From: Parelaphostrongylus tenuis
Taxonomy: Eukaryota > Nematoda > Chromadorea > Rhabditida > Metastrongylidae
Length of the DNA: 64,000 bases
Reading direction: 5' to 3'
Assembly: GCA_019055375.1 (NCBI GenBank)
Contig: JAHQIW010000264.1
Coordinates: 62,001-126,000, forward strand
Positions within the stretch are counted from its first letter, which is position 1, and each line of letters begins with the position of its first letter. Under the pieces are notes generated by a model. That model worked only from the letters and a program-made list of their open reading frames with translations, ran no database searches and had not been told where the DNA came from. Shown here one piece after another: positions 25,618 to 37,702 of this stretch. Made by a program: the position numbers and the translations under genes.

Positions 25618-26590
25618 GCGCATGTGGCGCAGTGGTTAGAGGTGCTCTGCGTCGCACACGAGGTTAGTGGCTCGATCTCTCAATCATGGCTCACCAAGCC
25701 ATCCATCCCTCCGGACTTGGTAATTTGGTCTCAGACTGGTCTCAAACTTGTCTGGAGGATAACCAGCACTGACTCGGTTCAGCGGGAGCCCTCCGCGAGT
25801 CATTATAAAGGCCAACTATGCATTAAATCATCTCAAACGAAGTCAAAAAATGATGACGAATGCATGGCGCATCGCACAGGGGTTGACCAACGCCGAGAGG
25901 TTCATCCCTTATTCTTTTATGGGAATAGCTGGCTTAGTCAGCCATGAGAGAAAGATAGAACCATCGACCCTGTGTGCGACGCAGCCACCTCTAATCACTG
26001 AGCCACACGCACTCCTTACTTAAAACTGAAAATGAAGTGTAAAAAGATATGACAGTTAAACTAGTCAGATTAGCTGAGAGCTTGACTGCTAGTTCATAAC
26101 GAAGAGTTGTAGTAACGTGGGTATCCTCGGTAGTGTAGTGGTGGCAGTGTCCCCGCTGGGAGGGTAAAACGAGGGTTTGATCGCTTGAGGTTGAATTTCG
26201 GCGTACTACTCAATATCCTTGAATGTATTCACAACATCACAATAATGCTAAAAAACAGTAAAACAAAGATTTCTCATAAATAAAGTCGGCGCATGTGAGG
26301 CAGTAGTCAGAGATGTTCTGCATCGCACACAAGATCGAGATTCGACCTCGCCCTCATGGTTCACCGTGCCATCCATCTTTCCAGGTTTAGTAAATTGGTA
26401 CCAGATTGGCCTAAGGCTTGTCTGGCTGGATAAGCAGCATTAACTCGATACAGCGGGAGGCCACCGCGAGTCATTGTAATGACCAGATATGCATTCAATA
26501 ACCTTAAACAAAGTTGAAAATAGATGGCGAATGTTTGGCGCATCCCTCAGGGACTGACTAAAGCCAAGAGTATTATCCTTCATCCCTTTT
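25618..26590 (+). mobile_element. Cluster of family A SINE-like copies
   Basis: 25618-25925 is a full plus-strand copy (tggcgcagtggttagaggtg head, gttgaccaacgccgagag end). 25935-26013 is an inverted head. 26290-26590 is another full copy. Other copies are at 24112-24320, 36256-36545 and, inverted, 57150-57447. A family B' tRNA-like repeat (26120-26260) sits between the two full copies. Confidence 0.65.
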
Positions 26591-26689
26591 CTGAAGTCAG
26601 GTGGCCAAAGTTGATCGCTTTTTGCTAGCAGCGCGCGATTTTCATTATTTGATAAGGATTTGTTTCTACGTTTCGGAAAAACTTCACTG

Positions 26690-27130
26690 AAGAATGAGTG
26701 GTGGTGAAGCGGTGGCCTCTTAGCTCACGCCCTCAGTATGAGTGAAGCGCGGGTTCAACTTCCGTTTGAGGTCGAATTTTTGCTTCCAACAATATTCGCT
26801 TGAATGCATTCGGGAAAACCATAGCACTAGCAAAAAGCAGTAAAAGCACTAGAAATCTTGAGATTTACATAAACACGATGACTGTCACCTTTTGGCTTCA
26901 TAAAGCGATACGACCGAACCTGTTAAAGCTTGGTGGCTCATAGCCATGACAAGGAAATATTGAAGAATTGAATGGTGGGTGAGCGGTAATCTCAATGGTG
27001 CAGTGATAGCACGCGCCTCCGATATGGGTGAAACGTGGGTTCTACTCTTCATCCAGGTCGAAATTTTGCTTATCACTCAATTCTTAGACGTATTTGCAGC
27101 ACCATGACACTGCGAAAAAGTGTTAAAATG
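26690..27130 (+). mobile_element. Two family B' tRNA-like repeats in tandem
   Basis: 26690-26850 and 26985-27130 each have a ggtg..agcggt/agtgatagc box-A-like head, a gggttc box-B-like motif, and a body ending in a catagcac/catgacac..agcagtaaaa-type tail. Other single copies: 6140-6420, 17430-17690, 20960-21130, 22010-22150, 33350-33520, 40180-40350 and 36000-36190 (inverted). Confidence 0.55.
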
Positions 27131-27229
27131 AAAAAATCCTGGGTAGAACCTAGGAGTTTTTCTACTAATCTGATAATCCATTAATTCCTCGGCACGCTCA
27201 CCAATGTTTTCGTATTTATTGAATTTTCA

Positions 27230-28075
27230 AAATGCAAACAACATTCCAAGCGTGGAAAGTAAATTTGCGTTCCCACAAAAAGCGCATTATGGAGATAGTT
27301 CTAAAAATGGATTTTGGCTTCGTTATCGCTGACACTTGCGCTTTCGAATCAGTAGTGGTATGGCCTACTGAGCGTAAACGTGAATGCCGAAAAAATTCAC
27401 GCTCAACGGAACGAACATCTCCGATTGCTCCAGTCACGTCCATGCAGGTCTTGAAGTGATATGACGAAAGACCTCACTCCAAGGTTGAGCGGATGGAAAC
27501 GAGTGGTTTACAAACGTTTAAGAGCACCGAGGATGTAGTGAAGAAAACGAAGAACATCTAACTTCGCGCTCACCCTTTGCTCTCCACGCTAACCCCTGCC
27601 CTGATGTGAGCAGCAGAAACATAATCGGTACGCAAGTAGAACGAATGATTACTTGGCGTTATTGAAAACGCACTTGAAAGGTCGATGCTAGGAGCATCCC
27701 GTATCTTGCAAATGAGAGAAGGGATCCGAAGTTCCAACTTACGTCAACGATCGAAAATTAAAGACCACGTTTTACACGCCAAGATATCGAAAATAAGGTG
27801 GACCGGACACGTGATGCGCTTCAACGAAAACCGATAGACGAGAGCCGTTACCGACTGGATTCCTCGGGACATCAAGCGCTCTGCAGTAAGACCACTGACC
27901 CGTTGGTCCGATTTCTTCACAAAAGCCAAAGAAGAAAGATAAGATGCTCAGCGAATTTCTAGAGCGAGGAGGACCCACTGGGCTACTCTTGCACGCGATA
28001 GGGAAAAATGCAAGAGTTGCTGGTACCCGCTCGAGTCACTCGACGATCAACGGTACGACAGTTGATACAAGTGGT
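27230..28075 (+). mobile_element. RTE 3' fragment
   Basis: Degenerate RT C-terminus in several frames: EDVVKKTKN near 27530, a DWIP-like stretch near 27850 and a terminal part near 27960, ending at the same gagtcactcgacgatcaacgg 3' tract as the other copies. Confidence 0.7.
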
Positions 28076-28308
28076 AATAATAAGAGCAGAAATACTCCAT
28101 ACAGAGAGAAAAAAGAATTTGGAAAGCTGATGGCCACAATGGTCTTCACCGTCCGTGAAAGAATAATAGTTATTATTGGTGTTGGTGGGCAAATGGGAGG
28201 TTGCGTTGATAGAGTATAGTTTCCATTGCCTTAAGTGGTGCGCGATAGATTCTCCTGTTCAAATCTAAAATCTCCCCGTTAAGAAACCATATAACTACTG
28301 TCCTTTTC

Positions 28309-28314
28309 TTTATT
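28309..28314 (-). promoter_or_regulatory. Poly(A) signal of the unidentified minus-strand gene
   Basis: AATAAA on the minus strand about 70 nt beyond the TAG at 28383. Confidence 0.5.
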
Positions 28315-28382
28315 TTAAATTTGCATCAGTCTTACACAGATGGCCGTAATTGTCGTATAATTAATTGCTTTCTATGTCGAGC

Positions 28383-28989
28383 CTAATCGACATGCCGGTT
28401 CTGGTAGAAATACATTATCAAGCGCTCTGAAAATGGATGAAACTGCAACTTGAAAAATCATACCGCTCGTTTTGAGTGTTTTCTTGAGACCGCGCTCAAA
28501 TTTCGATGTGTATGATGCTTATTTCTGAGCCATGGCATGTGGGCTATTATGGGCAACTTATAGAGCCTAATACACGTGTTTCGGCTCTGACAGCGTGATC
28601 AGTTGGGGTTGGGTTACCCCCATAAGATTGGCTGAGATGAAGGGCAGTGCCCAAGTGATGATGTTATCAAGACCGAAACACGTGTATTGGGCTCCATAAG
28701 TTGCCCATAACAAGCCATGTGCATGGCTCAAAAATGATTATCGAGCATACAAGCTGAAAACGATAAAAATATTGAGATTTGAAGGAAACTGCCATACCTC
28801 CCGCTCCATGGAGGCAGATACGAGCCAATTCTTCTTCGAATGTCCTATTTTTTGTCTGCGACAACTTGTAGAACCACCTTTCCGGATTAGAAATCAGATC
28901 CTTTTCCTTGTCAAGGAGCACATTAGCATAAACTGCGGTGATTGCCATGGTCTGTTGTATGCGTAGAAATCGTTTTCTATCACTGATTG
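28383..28989 (-). CDS. Last two exons of an unidentified gene
   Basis: Exon 28989-28798 and terminal exon 28426-28383 (stop TAG), phase 1 at the junction. The first reads ISDRKRFLRIQQTMAITAV and continues through NPERWFYKLSQ and FEEELARICLHGAG; the second adds ERLIMYFYQNRHVD. The acceptors are TATATTCAG and CCATTTTCAG and the donor is GGGAG|GTATGG. A poly(A) signal is at 28314-28309. The intron (28427-28797) contains a family B fold-back element. The pyrimidine-rich strand of the GA tract at 29008-29095 lies just before the first acceptor. I do not recognise the family. A start at the internal ATG 28948 is possible, but the open frame and acceptor argue for an upstream exon that I could not locate. 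Confidence 0.6.
28470..28765. mobile_element. Family B fold-back element
   Basis: Shares ccgaaacacgtgtattgggct and the gagccatggcatgtgg arms with the other family B copies. It sits in the last intron of the unidentified minus-strand gene. Confidence 0.7.
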
Positions 28990-29007
28990 CTGAATATACG
29001 AGAAGAC

Positions 29008-29095
29008 GAGATAGAAAGACAAAAAGAAGGAGAAAGAAAGAGAGAGAGGGTGAGAGGGATAAAGAAAGAGAGAGACGGAGAGAGAGAATTTCTCG
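29008..29095. repeat. GA-rich low-complexity tract
   Basis: Imperfect gaga/aaag run. On the minus strand it is a polypyrimidine tract just upstream of the acceptor at 28990. Confidence 0.8.
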
Positions 29096-29446
29096 CTTGA
29101 AGATTAATAGCGCTCAAGAGATCCAGACGTTAACCTAGCCGGGAAGGCAGCTGATCGATTGCGTAGAGCGGCTAAGAAGCGGCGCATGGTTTTCGTCATT
29201 TGAATAGATTCTTTTTAGGTTTAGAAACGAAAAAAACTATGAGCTTTAGGTGTTAGTCTAATACTCCGCGGTTTTCTCTGCATATCGATATGCGCTTTGT
29301 GCGTGTAAAACTCTCAAATACGAAGAAAAATGAGAGCAAAATGTGATATTCTTTTCGCTGTTATAGCGTTATATAAGGACTTATCTAAAAACTCAATCTG
29401 AGTTCAGAATCAGGAAGATTCACGCTATCAAGTCATTACCAAAAAT

Positions 29447-29677
29447 TTGTTGAAAATTCATCGACAAAACCCAGACAAGCCAAGAAAAACGTACGCGCCA
29501 TGTGTGAGAGCTCCCAGAAGGATTTCTAAGAAGCGAAGAACAGTGCGTAAATCCCCGAGATTTAGGCTTTGCAATAACTACTCAAATTCCAGGAGAGAAA
29601 TTCCACCCAGCAAAAAAAGGCCTTCTGAAGATCGTGCACCCGAAGAAGTGCACATTGTCCTGAACGAGTACCTGTAG
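29447..29677 (+). CDS. Very basic small ORF, 76 aa, doubtful
   Basis: Rich in Arg/Lys/Pro (for example RRISKKRRTVRKSPRFRL), next to a family D relic. No splice context, homologue or matching codon pattern supports it; it is listed only because of the extreme composition. Confidence 0.15.
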   Translation: MLKIHRQNPDKPRKTYAPCVRAPRRISKKRRTVRKSPRFRLCNNYSNSRREIPPSKKRPSEDRAPEEVHIVLNEYL

Positions 29678-29689
29678 ATCGACTCTTAG

Positions 29690-30190
29690 TGCTCAGCCCC
29701 TCCCCAACCTCTGCTGTTGTACTGGTTGAGCACGTCTCCTTTCAATCTCTAGAAAACCCCTGGCTGCAGCGTTCCACAGGGCGTCCGCTGTTGACTGCCG
29801 GAGAGCGTTGGGAGGTGGGATCAGTCCGTGTTGCGCCGCCACGAGCATCACAACCATTAGGCCAAGGCCCTCCCCTTGATATTTGTGACAAGGCACGAAA
29901 ACTCAGAAAAAAAAGAACAAACGACGACAACACAAAGCCCAAGTCGAGCACACAGCACAGATATACTTCCACAATCTGATTAAAAGGATGTGAGTAATCG
30001 AAGCATGAAAAGGTAGTTATATAGTGAGGGGAGGGGAGGGGGGCGGGAGGTGTTGGCCGAGTGGTTGTAGGGCTAATCGTGGCGCGCGCAGGAGCGATCC
30101 CCACGACCTAACACTTCGGCAGTCAACAATGAACGCTCGTGAAACGCCACCACAGCCAGGCTATCCCCTAGATTGAAAGCAGACGTGCTC
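29690..30190. mobile_element. tRNA-Ser/Leu-like SINE family F, two copies
   Basis: An inverted copy ends near 29880 and a plus copy starts at about 30052, with a ggccgagtggttgtagggct head. The body includes ggcagtcaacaa and gaaacgcc. Further copies are at 31793-31990, 44590-44830 and, inverted, 10157-10425. Confidence 0.5.
30027..30050 (+). other. Potential G-quadruplex tract
   Basis: Four or more G runs (gaggggaggggaggggggcg) next to a SINE family F head. Only the sequence pattern supports it. Confidence 0.5.
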
Positions 30191-30199
30191 ATCCCGGAT

Positions 30200-30870
30200 A
30201 CTAGTCCAACAGAAAGCGACAAACAATTACTCGATCCGGTTTTTGAAAGAACCTTTTCCTTTGGCGTTGTTACAGAAGGAGAAACTTTGTGTTTCGCACA
30301 CGCGCATTTTTCCCGCAAAACAGAGCTCTTTCTCTGGACTTTTAGTAATCACTCGATAACGTAGGATTTGAGGAATCCAAGGCTGTGCTTATTTTCTGGA
30401 TATAGCGCTCCTCTGCAATGTAGCAGGGAAAATAGCATGGTTTCACACATTCCACTCACTCGTTCACAGACTAATTCACGAGCGGGGGGTCTGGTGGCCG
30501 CAGATTCGGTGCGGCGGCCGGCCACGATCGATCGATCGACGCTCAGAAGTGCAATTTTTCTCCTTCGATAAGGAATATTTTTTCCGCTTTGGAAGAAATC
30601 TCAAATCGAACGTATAATTCTGATAGACAAGCCTCTCCTCTACATGTTCATGTGCTTTTCGTGCTTCCAACGCAGTAACAGCTGAATTGCTCAGCCGATG
30701 TGAAACATAATCTTATTCTGAATTTTACAGCGTTATGAAAGGGTGCTTCAAAAAATCGATCACGTAGCGCGCTAGCTAGAGATTTAAGCTATCGAATGAT
30801 TACTAACACTGCTACGAAAATTCTTGTCCAACAAATGGGATCGAATATTCATTCGTCGCCTTAGGGACAA
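30200..30870. mobile_element. Family G fold-back element
   Basis: Inverted arms with cagagctctttctctggac and ttctggatatagcgctcctctg, and the matching right arm up to about 30865. Centre with repeated cgatcgatcgatcg. Confidence 0.65.
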
Positions 30871-33584
30871 AAACCTAAAATTATGTAGTGCGGAGAACAT
30901 CATAAGACAAGTCTGAGATGAGAGGAAGAGATGAATGAAAAGCAGACAGCGTCAGGAATGAACAAAAGTGAAAGAATTGGTTGAAAGAATAACAAATTCC
31001 AAACGATTTCCGTAGCAAAAAGAAATGCAAGGGACAGGTGGAGGCCTTGATCGATTTATTGATTTTGATCGTTGATCGACTGACGTATTGATTGGTTGGA
31101 TGGGGTAAACGGATTTAAGAAAATCACTCGACTGAGCGATGAGAAATGTGGTGACTGCGCAAATTGGATTGGCGTCAGTAAGTTTTCAACGTAATTTTTG
31201 GCGCCTTTTGTGTAAAGAGTGCGAATCGCGATTGGAGCGCGTTTTTATACGCTGGATCGGCGCACTGTGACTGGGTCACATTGGTCAGTGAGAAATGTAA
31301 ATTTTTGATGAAGATTGAGCTATATCGTCTTCAATTGCCTCAAACATATATCCTGGGCCTTTTTGGATAGGGGCATATATGCATGTGAAACCATCTGAAT
31401 ACGAAACTTTTAAAATTCGGGAGGGAATCGACCCCTTATCTTACCCTCCCGGCGGCGCGTGACAACCTATTGCGCTACCGGGGCTTGGGTCCTGCTGCTA
31501 CTATTCCTGCGATAGAAAATATAGATTTGTCAGCTGCCAGTCACCAACGATTTGACTTCGGTAGGCGCATATCGGCATCAAACCCAATTACGCGGACAAA
31601 TTCCCAAGCTGTGTAGTGGCTTGTGGTTCTTTTAACTGTATTGCAATATGTAGCAGACCAGGAGCATCGGTAGTGCAGTCGGTTAGCACGCGCCACCGTA
31701 AAGGGTGAGACGTGGAATGATCCCGTCCAAGGTTGAAAGCTCTGCGTACCAGTTCACATCATTTCATTTATAGTTGTAACATCATGCCGGGGACACTTTG
31801 GCCGAGAGACTGTGATGCTCGTCGCGGCTCGTGTGAAGTATCGAGCTCTATTCCCCCTCCCCCGCAACACTCGTCCTATGGAACGCCACAGCCATTCTAT
31901 TCCCGAGATTGCATGGAGACATGCTTGACCAGTATTCTATGTCATTCGAGAAGAAGATGAAAAACGAATCGAGTGCTAGAAGTACTGGGATTTGCACAGT
32001 AAAAATTGTGAAAACGGATCATGTAAATAAGAAAAAATAAAAAGACATCATACCAGCAGGCTAAAAAGCACTTGAATAAAAATCTTGTTGTTAATGAAGA
32101 TTTTCCTACATCTGGCATATTCTTCCATACTTTTCCTGGCTGGAAGTGACGTTGAGATCTCGGAAGCTTCTCCGGACTTGTTTTCAACACTGTCCTATCG
32201 TGGCGAGCTTTTTCAGCGGGAGGGTAGACGGTCGGAATGATGTGGCCCATTTCTTCCAGTGTGAATCTATCTGCTTATCTAAGCTTAATGCCGATATGTG
32301 CCTACGAGACTGGACCCGATTATGGCTGGTTGCTGACAGCTTCGATGTTTTGTATAGCAGGAAGAGTGATAGTAGAACAGGTAGGTCGATAGAGCAATAG
32401 GTTAGCACGCGCCCTGGAAGGGTGAGATGTGGGTACGGATCCCGACAGAGGTCGATAACCTTTCATATCACTCACAGTTCGTCGAATATGTAGTTGCGAC
32501 TTTATCACACTGCTCTGTAAAGCGATAATGATAAAAATACACAATAATGTTAAGAGATGTGGAAAACTTCTGCGTGGGGATTCAAGCCCACATTCATTCC
32601 TAGCCCTGGTCTCACGCTCTAATCCGTTGCACCACCGGCGCCTGTTTTGTCATCACTCTTTCTATTATCGTCTGTAACATATGTATCTAATATCATTCAG
32701 CGTAACTGGCTTCGAGGCCAATATCGTCTACCAGACCAAACCGTTCGCAGTTAGCTGCTGATAGATTGATGCGTCGTAGCGTAGGAAGAGTGGTGGGAAA
32801 ACAGGAGTCGGTAGCACAACGAGTTAGAGCACGCATCCGCGGATAGGATGGAGTGCAGGTTCGAGCCCGCTGGCACATAAGTTTTGCACGTCAAATAACA
32901 TCATCGGGTATATCTGTAATATCGCAGCACCGCCATAAGTGATTGAAATGGAAAAAACTTCTTGTCTTCATGTACTTCGCTATTGTACACCCACTTATAG
33001 TTTGCAGGCTCAAAACTCTTGAATGGTACGTTCTTTTGCAAGTTGGAATACTATAAATGGGTAAGTAATGCGATGATATTGATGAGCACTTGACAACTAA
33101 TGGAGGTTTTATACACATCTGATGCATGGTTCCGGATTTTTTTTAGCTGTAATGGCGTTGAGTTTTCAGCAGCTTCATCAATCTCGTTCTACCCAGTGCC
33201 GTCTCATCATGTGAGCATTGTCAGAGGTCGAGGATAGTGTCGGGGTACTAAGGCTCATTTCTCTTAGCTTCAGTTTGTTGATTATCTGGTTTAGTATCGA
33301 GATCTGTCTGCGAGATCAAACCGATTGACGATTGATTGCTGATAGTTTCAGTACAATGTATAGCAGAAAGAGTGATAGCAAAAGAAGAGCTTTGATGGTG
33401 CAGGGCTTAGCGTGCACCACCGTGAAGGCTGAAACGCGGGTTCAAATCCCTCACCAGAGCTCCAAGTTTTGCATATCACTCAACATTCTTGAATCTTATA
33501 GTTATAACATTATGACAGTGTCTTTGAAGAGTTAAATAAAAACAAATTCTTTTCGGTCATCCGGCGACAATTGAATACTCGATC

Positions 33585-34515
33585 TCGTTTGCTGGAAAGA
33601 AACTTTTTATAGAAGTGTTAGTGATCGTTCAAAAGTGTCTGGCTAGAGCTCTACGTTGCCTGTTTTCGAAAAGATCCTCTCATAAAGCTCTAAAGTTCAA
33701 AGTAAAAGTATGTTTCGCACGCACTTATTTCATGCCAGACAGAACTCTTTTCTCAGAGTATTAGTAATCATTGGATAGCGCAAGGCTTAGTGATTCCAAC
33801 GCTCATGCTTATTTCGTATACCGTTCCTCTGCAGAACTGCAGAGAAAGTAAGTTTGAATTCGCATGCGCGATCACGGCCGCCGGATCAGGCGGCAAGGGT
33901 GTTTGACGAGATGATCGATCGATTTTCGAGCATATGAACGCGTAGAGGAAATGTCATAGTATATAAATGCTACTGAGCCACTGTTGAAAGCAATTAGGAT
34001 GTTGTAACTTTCTAAACTCTATCAAAGTGATTATTTTGATGGTTGATTTATGTGTATTCATGGCAAAATAATAGTATTCAAAGCCTTTTTATAGCAGAAT
34101 CACACGTTTTATTTGAGGTTTTTCTTTCAAAGCGGAGAAACATTTCCTAATTGAGTAACAAAGATCGCACTTTAATAGGACCGGTCGATAATCGATAGGT
34201 GATCGCGCGTTCAGTCTTATTTTCCCTGCTGCATTCGAGAGAGACGGTCTATTCAGGACATGAGCACAGCGTATGAATCACTTGAGCTTGCGCTATCGAA
34301 TGACTACTGACAGTCTAAGAATAGAGCTCTGTCCGGCGAGATGTATATCGTGTAAAACATAATGTTATATTGAATTTTACAGTGTTATAAAAAGATCTTT
34401 TCAAAAACTGGCCAAGTAATGCTCTGGACAGAAACTTAAGCTTTCGAATGATTATGAATACTCCTACGAAAAGTTTCTGCCCAACGATTGAGGTCGAATA
34501 TTCATTTGTCTCCGG
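33585..34515. mobile_element. Family G fold-back element
   Basis: Inverted arms sharing tcgtttgctggaaagaaac / gtttctgcccaacgattga ends and the tctctgcag motif. The centre contains about 150 nt not seen in the 42 kb copy but repeated near 63790-63960. Confidence 0.7.
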
Positions 34516-34705
34516 ATAACCGAGAAGTACCATAAAACATTTGTTGTACCGGTGTGTTTCGATATACCCACCTAGACTTAGCAGGCTCAAAACTCTCGAA
34601 TGATGACTTGTTTGCGATCAAAGTAGTCCGCATTTGATATAATTCTGGGAAAATCACTCGGTATAACCTCATTTTTTACTATTCGCCATACACGAGCGGT
34701 ATTGT

Positions 34706-37643
34706 ATGTCGTTCATTTTAGAGGCTACAAACAATTACGTCATATTCGTAAGTATTCTATGAATAGTAAACAAGTTTTGACTAGCTTTTTTTAAAATTTC
34801 GCAGGACTGCTGATATCGATTTACTGTACTGATTGCAGCACTTCTTGCATACAATTCGTTTCCTCTCATGCACCCTCCATGAAAATTGTCAATTGTAATG
34901 AAAGATAACTTACCATTGTGACAATTACCATAAGTTCGTGGGCTTCCTTAGCTCAGTTGGTAGCGCGTCAGTCTCATAATCTGAAGGTCGTGAATTCCTC
35001 ACCGGGAGCAGTTGTTTTGGACTTCGTCATACTTTCAGTCAAAGTCTCCTTCCGTAGCAACTAATGTACTTTTTTGCACCATCTGTGATCATAATCTGAT
35101 GTGGCGGCCGTAGCACTTCTCGTATTTGATTCGTTTCCTCACATTCGTCTTGACAAAGGTCCTCGAGCATTCGTGTTGTTTCGACTGCTGATTGAAGACT
35201 TCACCTTCTTAGTGGCTGTCGTAGGACGCTATTCAAGACGATTCTAACTGAAATTTGATAATCTTAACATGATAGCAGGTTTTGGGCCTTATATAAGATC
35301 TGGTTCGTCACTTATACAGTACTAGACAGCTCCTGTTTCGCTCTTACAGGCTCATTAGTAGCTCGGTGCGTTTCGGTACTTTTTGAGCCTTTTATAGATC
35401 TGGCACGGCGCTTATACAGCACTAGACAGCTGCTGTTTCGTCCTCGCACGCTTTTGAGCGAGGTCTATATAAAAAGTCGAGAGTAAAGGTAGGATTCACT
35501 TCTACCAGTCATAAGCGCTCGACTGTGGTCACACAATGTCGGGAGATTTTGTCACTCGACATGCGGCGATCTAGTGACTCGGCGTCGATTCCCTTATTAG
35601 TAGGGGTATATCGCCCTGCAAGGAATCGAGTGAACCGAAAGGCAGCATGCTACTGATGAACTTGCAAAGGCGATACATTAGCTGTCTAGTAGTGTACAAG
35701 TGCCGTACCGCATCTCATTAAAGGCTCAAAACATGTTACTTCGTCATCAGATTATTAGTTTGCTACCCACATAAGCAGTCGGGAGTCAAGGTGTGATTCA
35801 TTTTCTTTGTAATTCTGAAGAAGATCGGGCTAAGATGATTAGTTCTAAGAGGAAGGGTAATAGGAGAGGATCAAACCAGTATTTTGCTTTTAATACACTG
35901 TGTCAATAACCACTACGCGACTCCGCACTTATTGATCACATTGCGCTTAGTCATGGGGGTAACTTGTTCTTTGAATATACCCAATATGTGGAGTGCTGTA
36001 GCAAAAACGTTTGCGTCAGCCGGGATTCGAACCCAGATCTCACTCTTTCCGGGAGCGTATGCTAACCGTTGCACTACCGACGCTCGTTTTGCACAGCACT
36101 CTTATTTACGCTATAACGCGATGTCTGCCAACGGCCAACCATCGACTTTCTGGCGGGGCAGCCGCTATCGTCATTGAACCCCTTGTGTTCTTTGAATACT
36201 TTTCATATATTACCCAATATGAGGTGGTATAATTCCTTTAATAAACGCTACTTAGGAGTGCACGTGGCGCAGTGAGTAGAGGTGTCCTGCGTCGTATACA
36301 AGGTATGCTTTGATCGCACTTATGGCTCACCAGGCCACCTATCTCTCCGGAGTCGGTAAACTGGCATCAGCTTTGTCTGGGAGGAAAAGCAGCATTGACT
36401 CGGTAGAGCGGTAGGCTACCGCGACTCATTGTAAAGGCCCGATATGCACCTCAAACGAAGTTGAAAATCAAAAACGTATGTAAAAACGTATCCATGGCAC
36501 ATTCTTCAGGGAATTGGTCAACGCATAGAGCGTTATCCTTCATCCTTTGAGAGCTGCTCTATTGAAAATTCAAGGCGGAACACAATATCACTATCTCCCA
36601 TGTATGTTCCTTAGGTGCTGCATTTACCAGTAATGGTGATTCTGGTTGTCCTTTGTCTACATAGGAGAAACTCACCTACATCAAATGAAAAAGCGGTGAG
36701 AATCTCTTTGTAATATTATTTGCACTGTGTATCTAATCACATACGTTTTAATTAACTATTTGAGATCACGAAATGAGAAGCAATTTTCATTTTTATTATT
36801 ACGAAAAAAGGAGCTACTTTACAGATTTTGTTGACAAAGGATGCACATCGCGGTATCCCGCGTTCCAATACGCGAAACTGTGTTTCACCAAAGTATGATA
36901 TTAGTTAAGATTTTTACACCTGAGTGCCACTATAACATGAGCATGAAGTAGAAATCTAATTATATTTATTCATGCGACCCGTCATCATATTTCACTGTGG
37001 AGACCCCAGCTCTTCTTGCATACAACTCGTTTCTTCGCACCACTAGCAAACGTCTTTGAACATTTCATATATGCGTTGTAGTGCTGGTTCAGTGTATTCG
37101 CTCCTTTTTCTCTAATAAATATCTTGAATGGTGACTGAGTCGATTCTCTCCAAGTCTTAGGATAGCTTGCCAAGCGTTGCTGCATAGATCTGTGGGAGTA
37201 AGTTGGGCCCAGATACGTTTCTAATGCCAAATTCGCGTTCTAGAGGGGTGAGAGGCTTGATAAATTTGGGAGTAGATTGAACAAGTACCGTGCTAATGAT
37301 GAATGGCATCACTGCATCATTACCACTGCGCTACTTGTTTCTAGATTCTAAAAGGATATAGACCACTTATCAATATGTCTATTCTTCAGTTCTATTGATG
37401 AACGGATGAAAAAATAACAGATGTGATAAAAATTTGTTCTCATTTCTTCAGGCCTCCTGACGGCATTCCCGTTGCACCTCCTCCTGAGGATCCTCGTGAT
37501 GATACGCTGTGGTAACTATTTCTGTATTTGAGATGTAATAGCACTTCAAATCTTCTATCTGCTCATATATCATTTTCAGTGGCGTCAAGTCCTTGGATAT
37601 CGAAATCAGTGGGAAAGGTGTTAAAGGCCGCCCAAAAAAATGA
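34706..37643 (+). CDS. Small single-pass membrane protein, 104 aa, 5 exons (intact member of a local family)
   Basis: Exons: 34706-34747, 36615-36695, 36825-36892, 37452-37511 and 37580-37643. Phases agree (0,0,2,2) and the sum is 315 nt including the stop. The protein begins MSFILEATNNYVIF, has one hydrophobic segment at about residues 12-30 (VLHLPVMVILVVLC), then a short basic HRR stretch, a motif LTKDAHRGIPRSNTR, a proline-rich PVAPPPEDP, and a Lys-rich tail ending GRPKK. This suggests a membrane protein with a cytosolic basic/proline-rich tail; I do not recognise the family. A poly(A) signal lies at 37697-37702. Two diverged local copies keep the same exon pattern, which is the best evidence that this is a gene. 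Intron 1 holds a tRNA-Met relic and family C and SINE sequences. Confidence 0.7.
34942..35010 (+). pseudogene. tRNA-Met (CAT) pseudogene
   Basis: Begins gcttccttagctcagttggt, has an intact-looking D arm and a tcagtctcataatctga anticodon arm with anticodon CAT. The T loop has lost about four bases (gtgaattcctcac), and acceptor pair 7-66 is mismatched. At about 69 nt it is short. It lies in intron 1 of the 104-aa membrane protein gene. Confidence 0.65.
35270..35760. mobile_element. Family C fold-back element
   Basis: Ends carry tatacagcactagacagct-type and inverted agctgtctagtagtgtacaag motifs. Related copies are at about 43910-44250 and 62380-62920. The core resembles family B (aag..acgtgtctagcac), so B and C may be one superfamily. 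No ORF. Confidence 0.6.
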
Positions 37644-37696
37644 ACATGATGTTGTTTACTTAAGAATTCAAAAGTCACACAAGCAATGTACTTCCA

Positions 37697-37702
37697 AATA
37701 AA
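37697..37702 (+). promoter_or_regulatory. Poly(A) signal of the 104-aa membrane protein gene
   Basis: AATAAA 53 nt after the stop codon. The equivalent AATAAA is kept in both decayed copies, at 43622-43627 and 51931-51936. Confidence 0.6.

Noticed and set aside
29742..30104. 120-aa minus ORF
   Set aside because: It covers SINE family F copies and the G-rich tract; no coding pattern or splice context.
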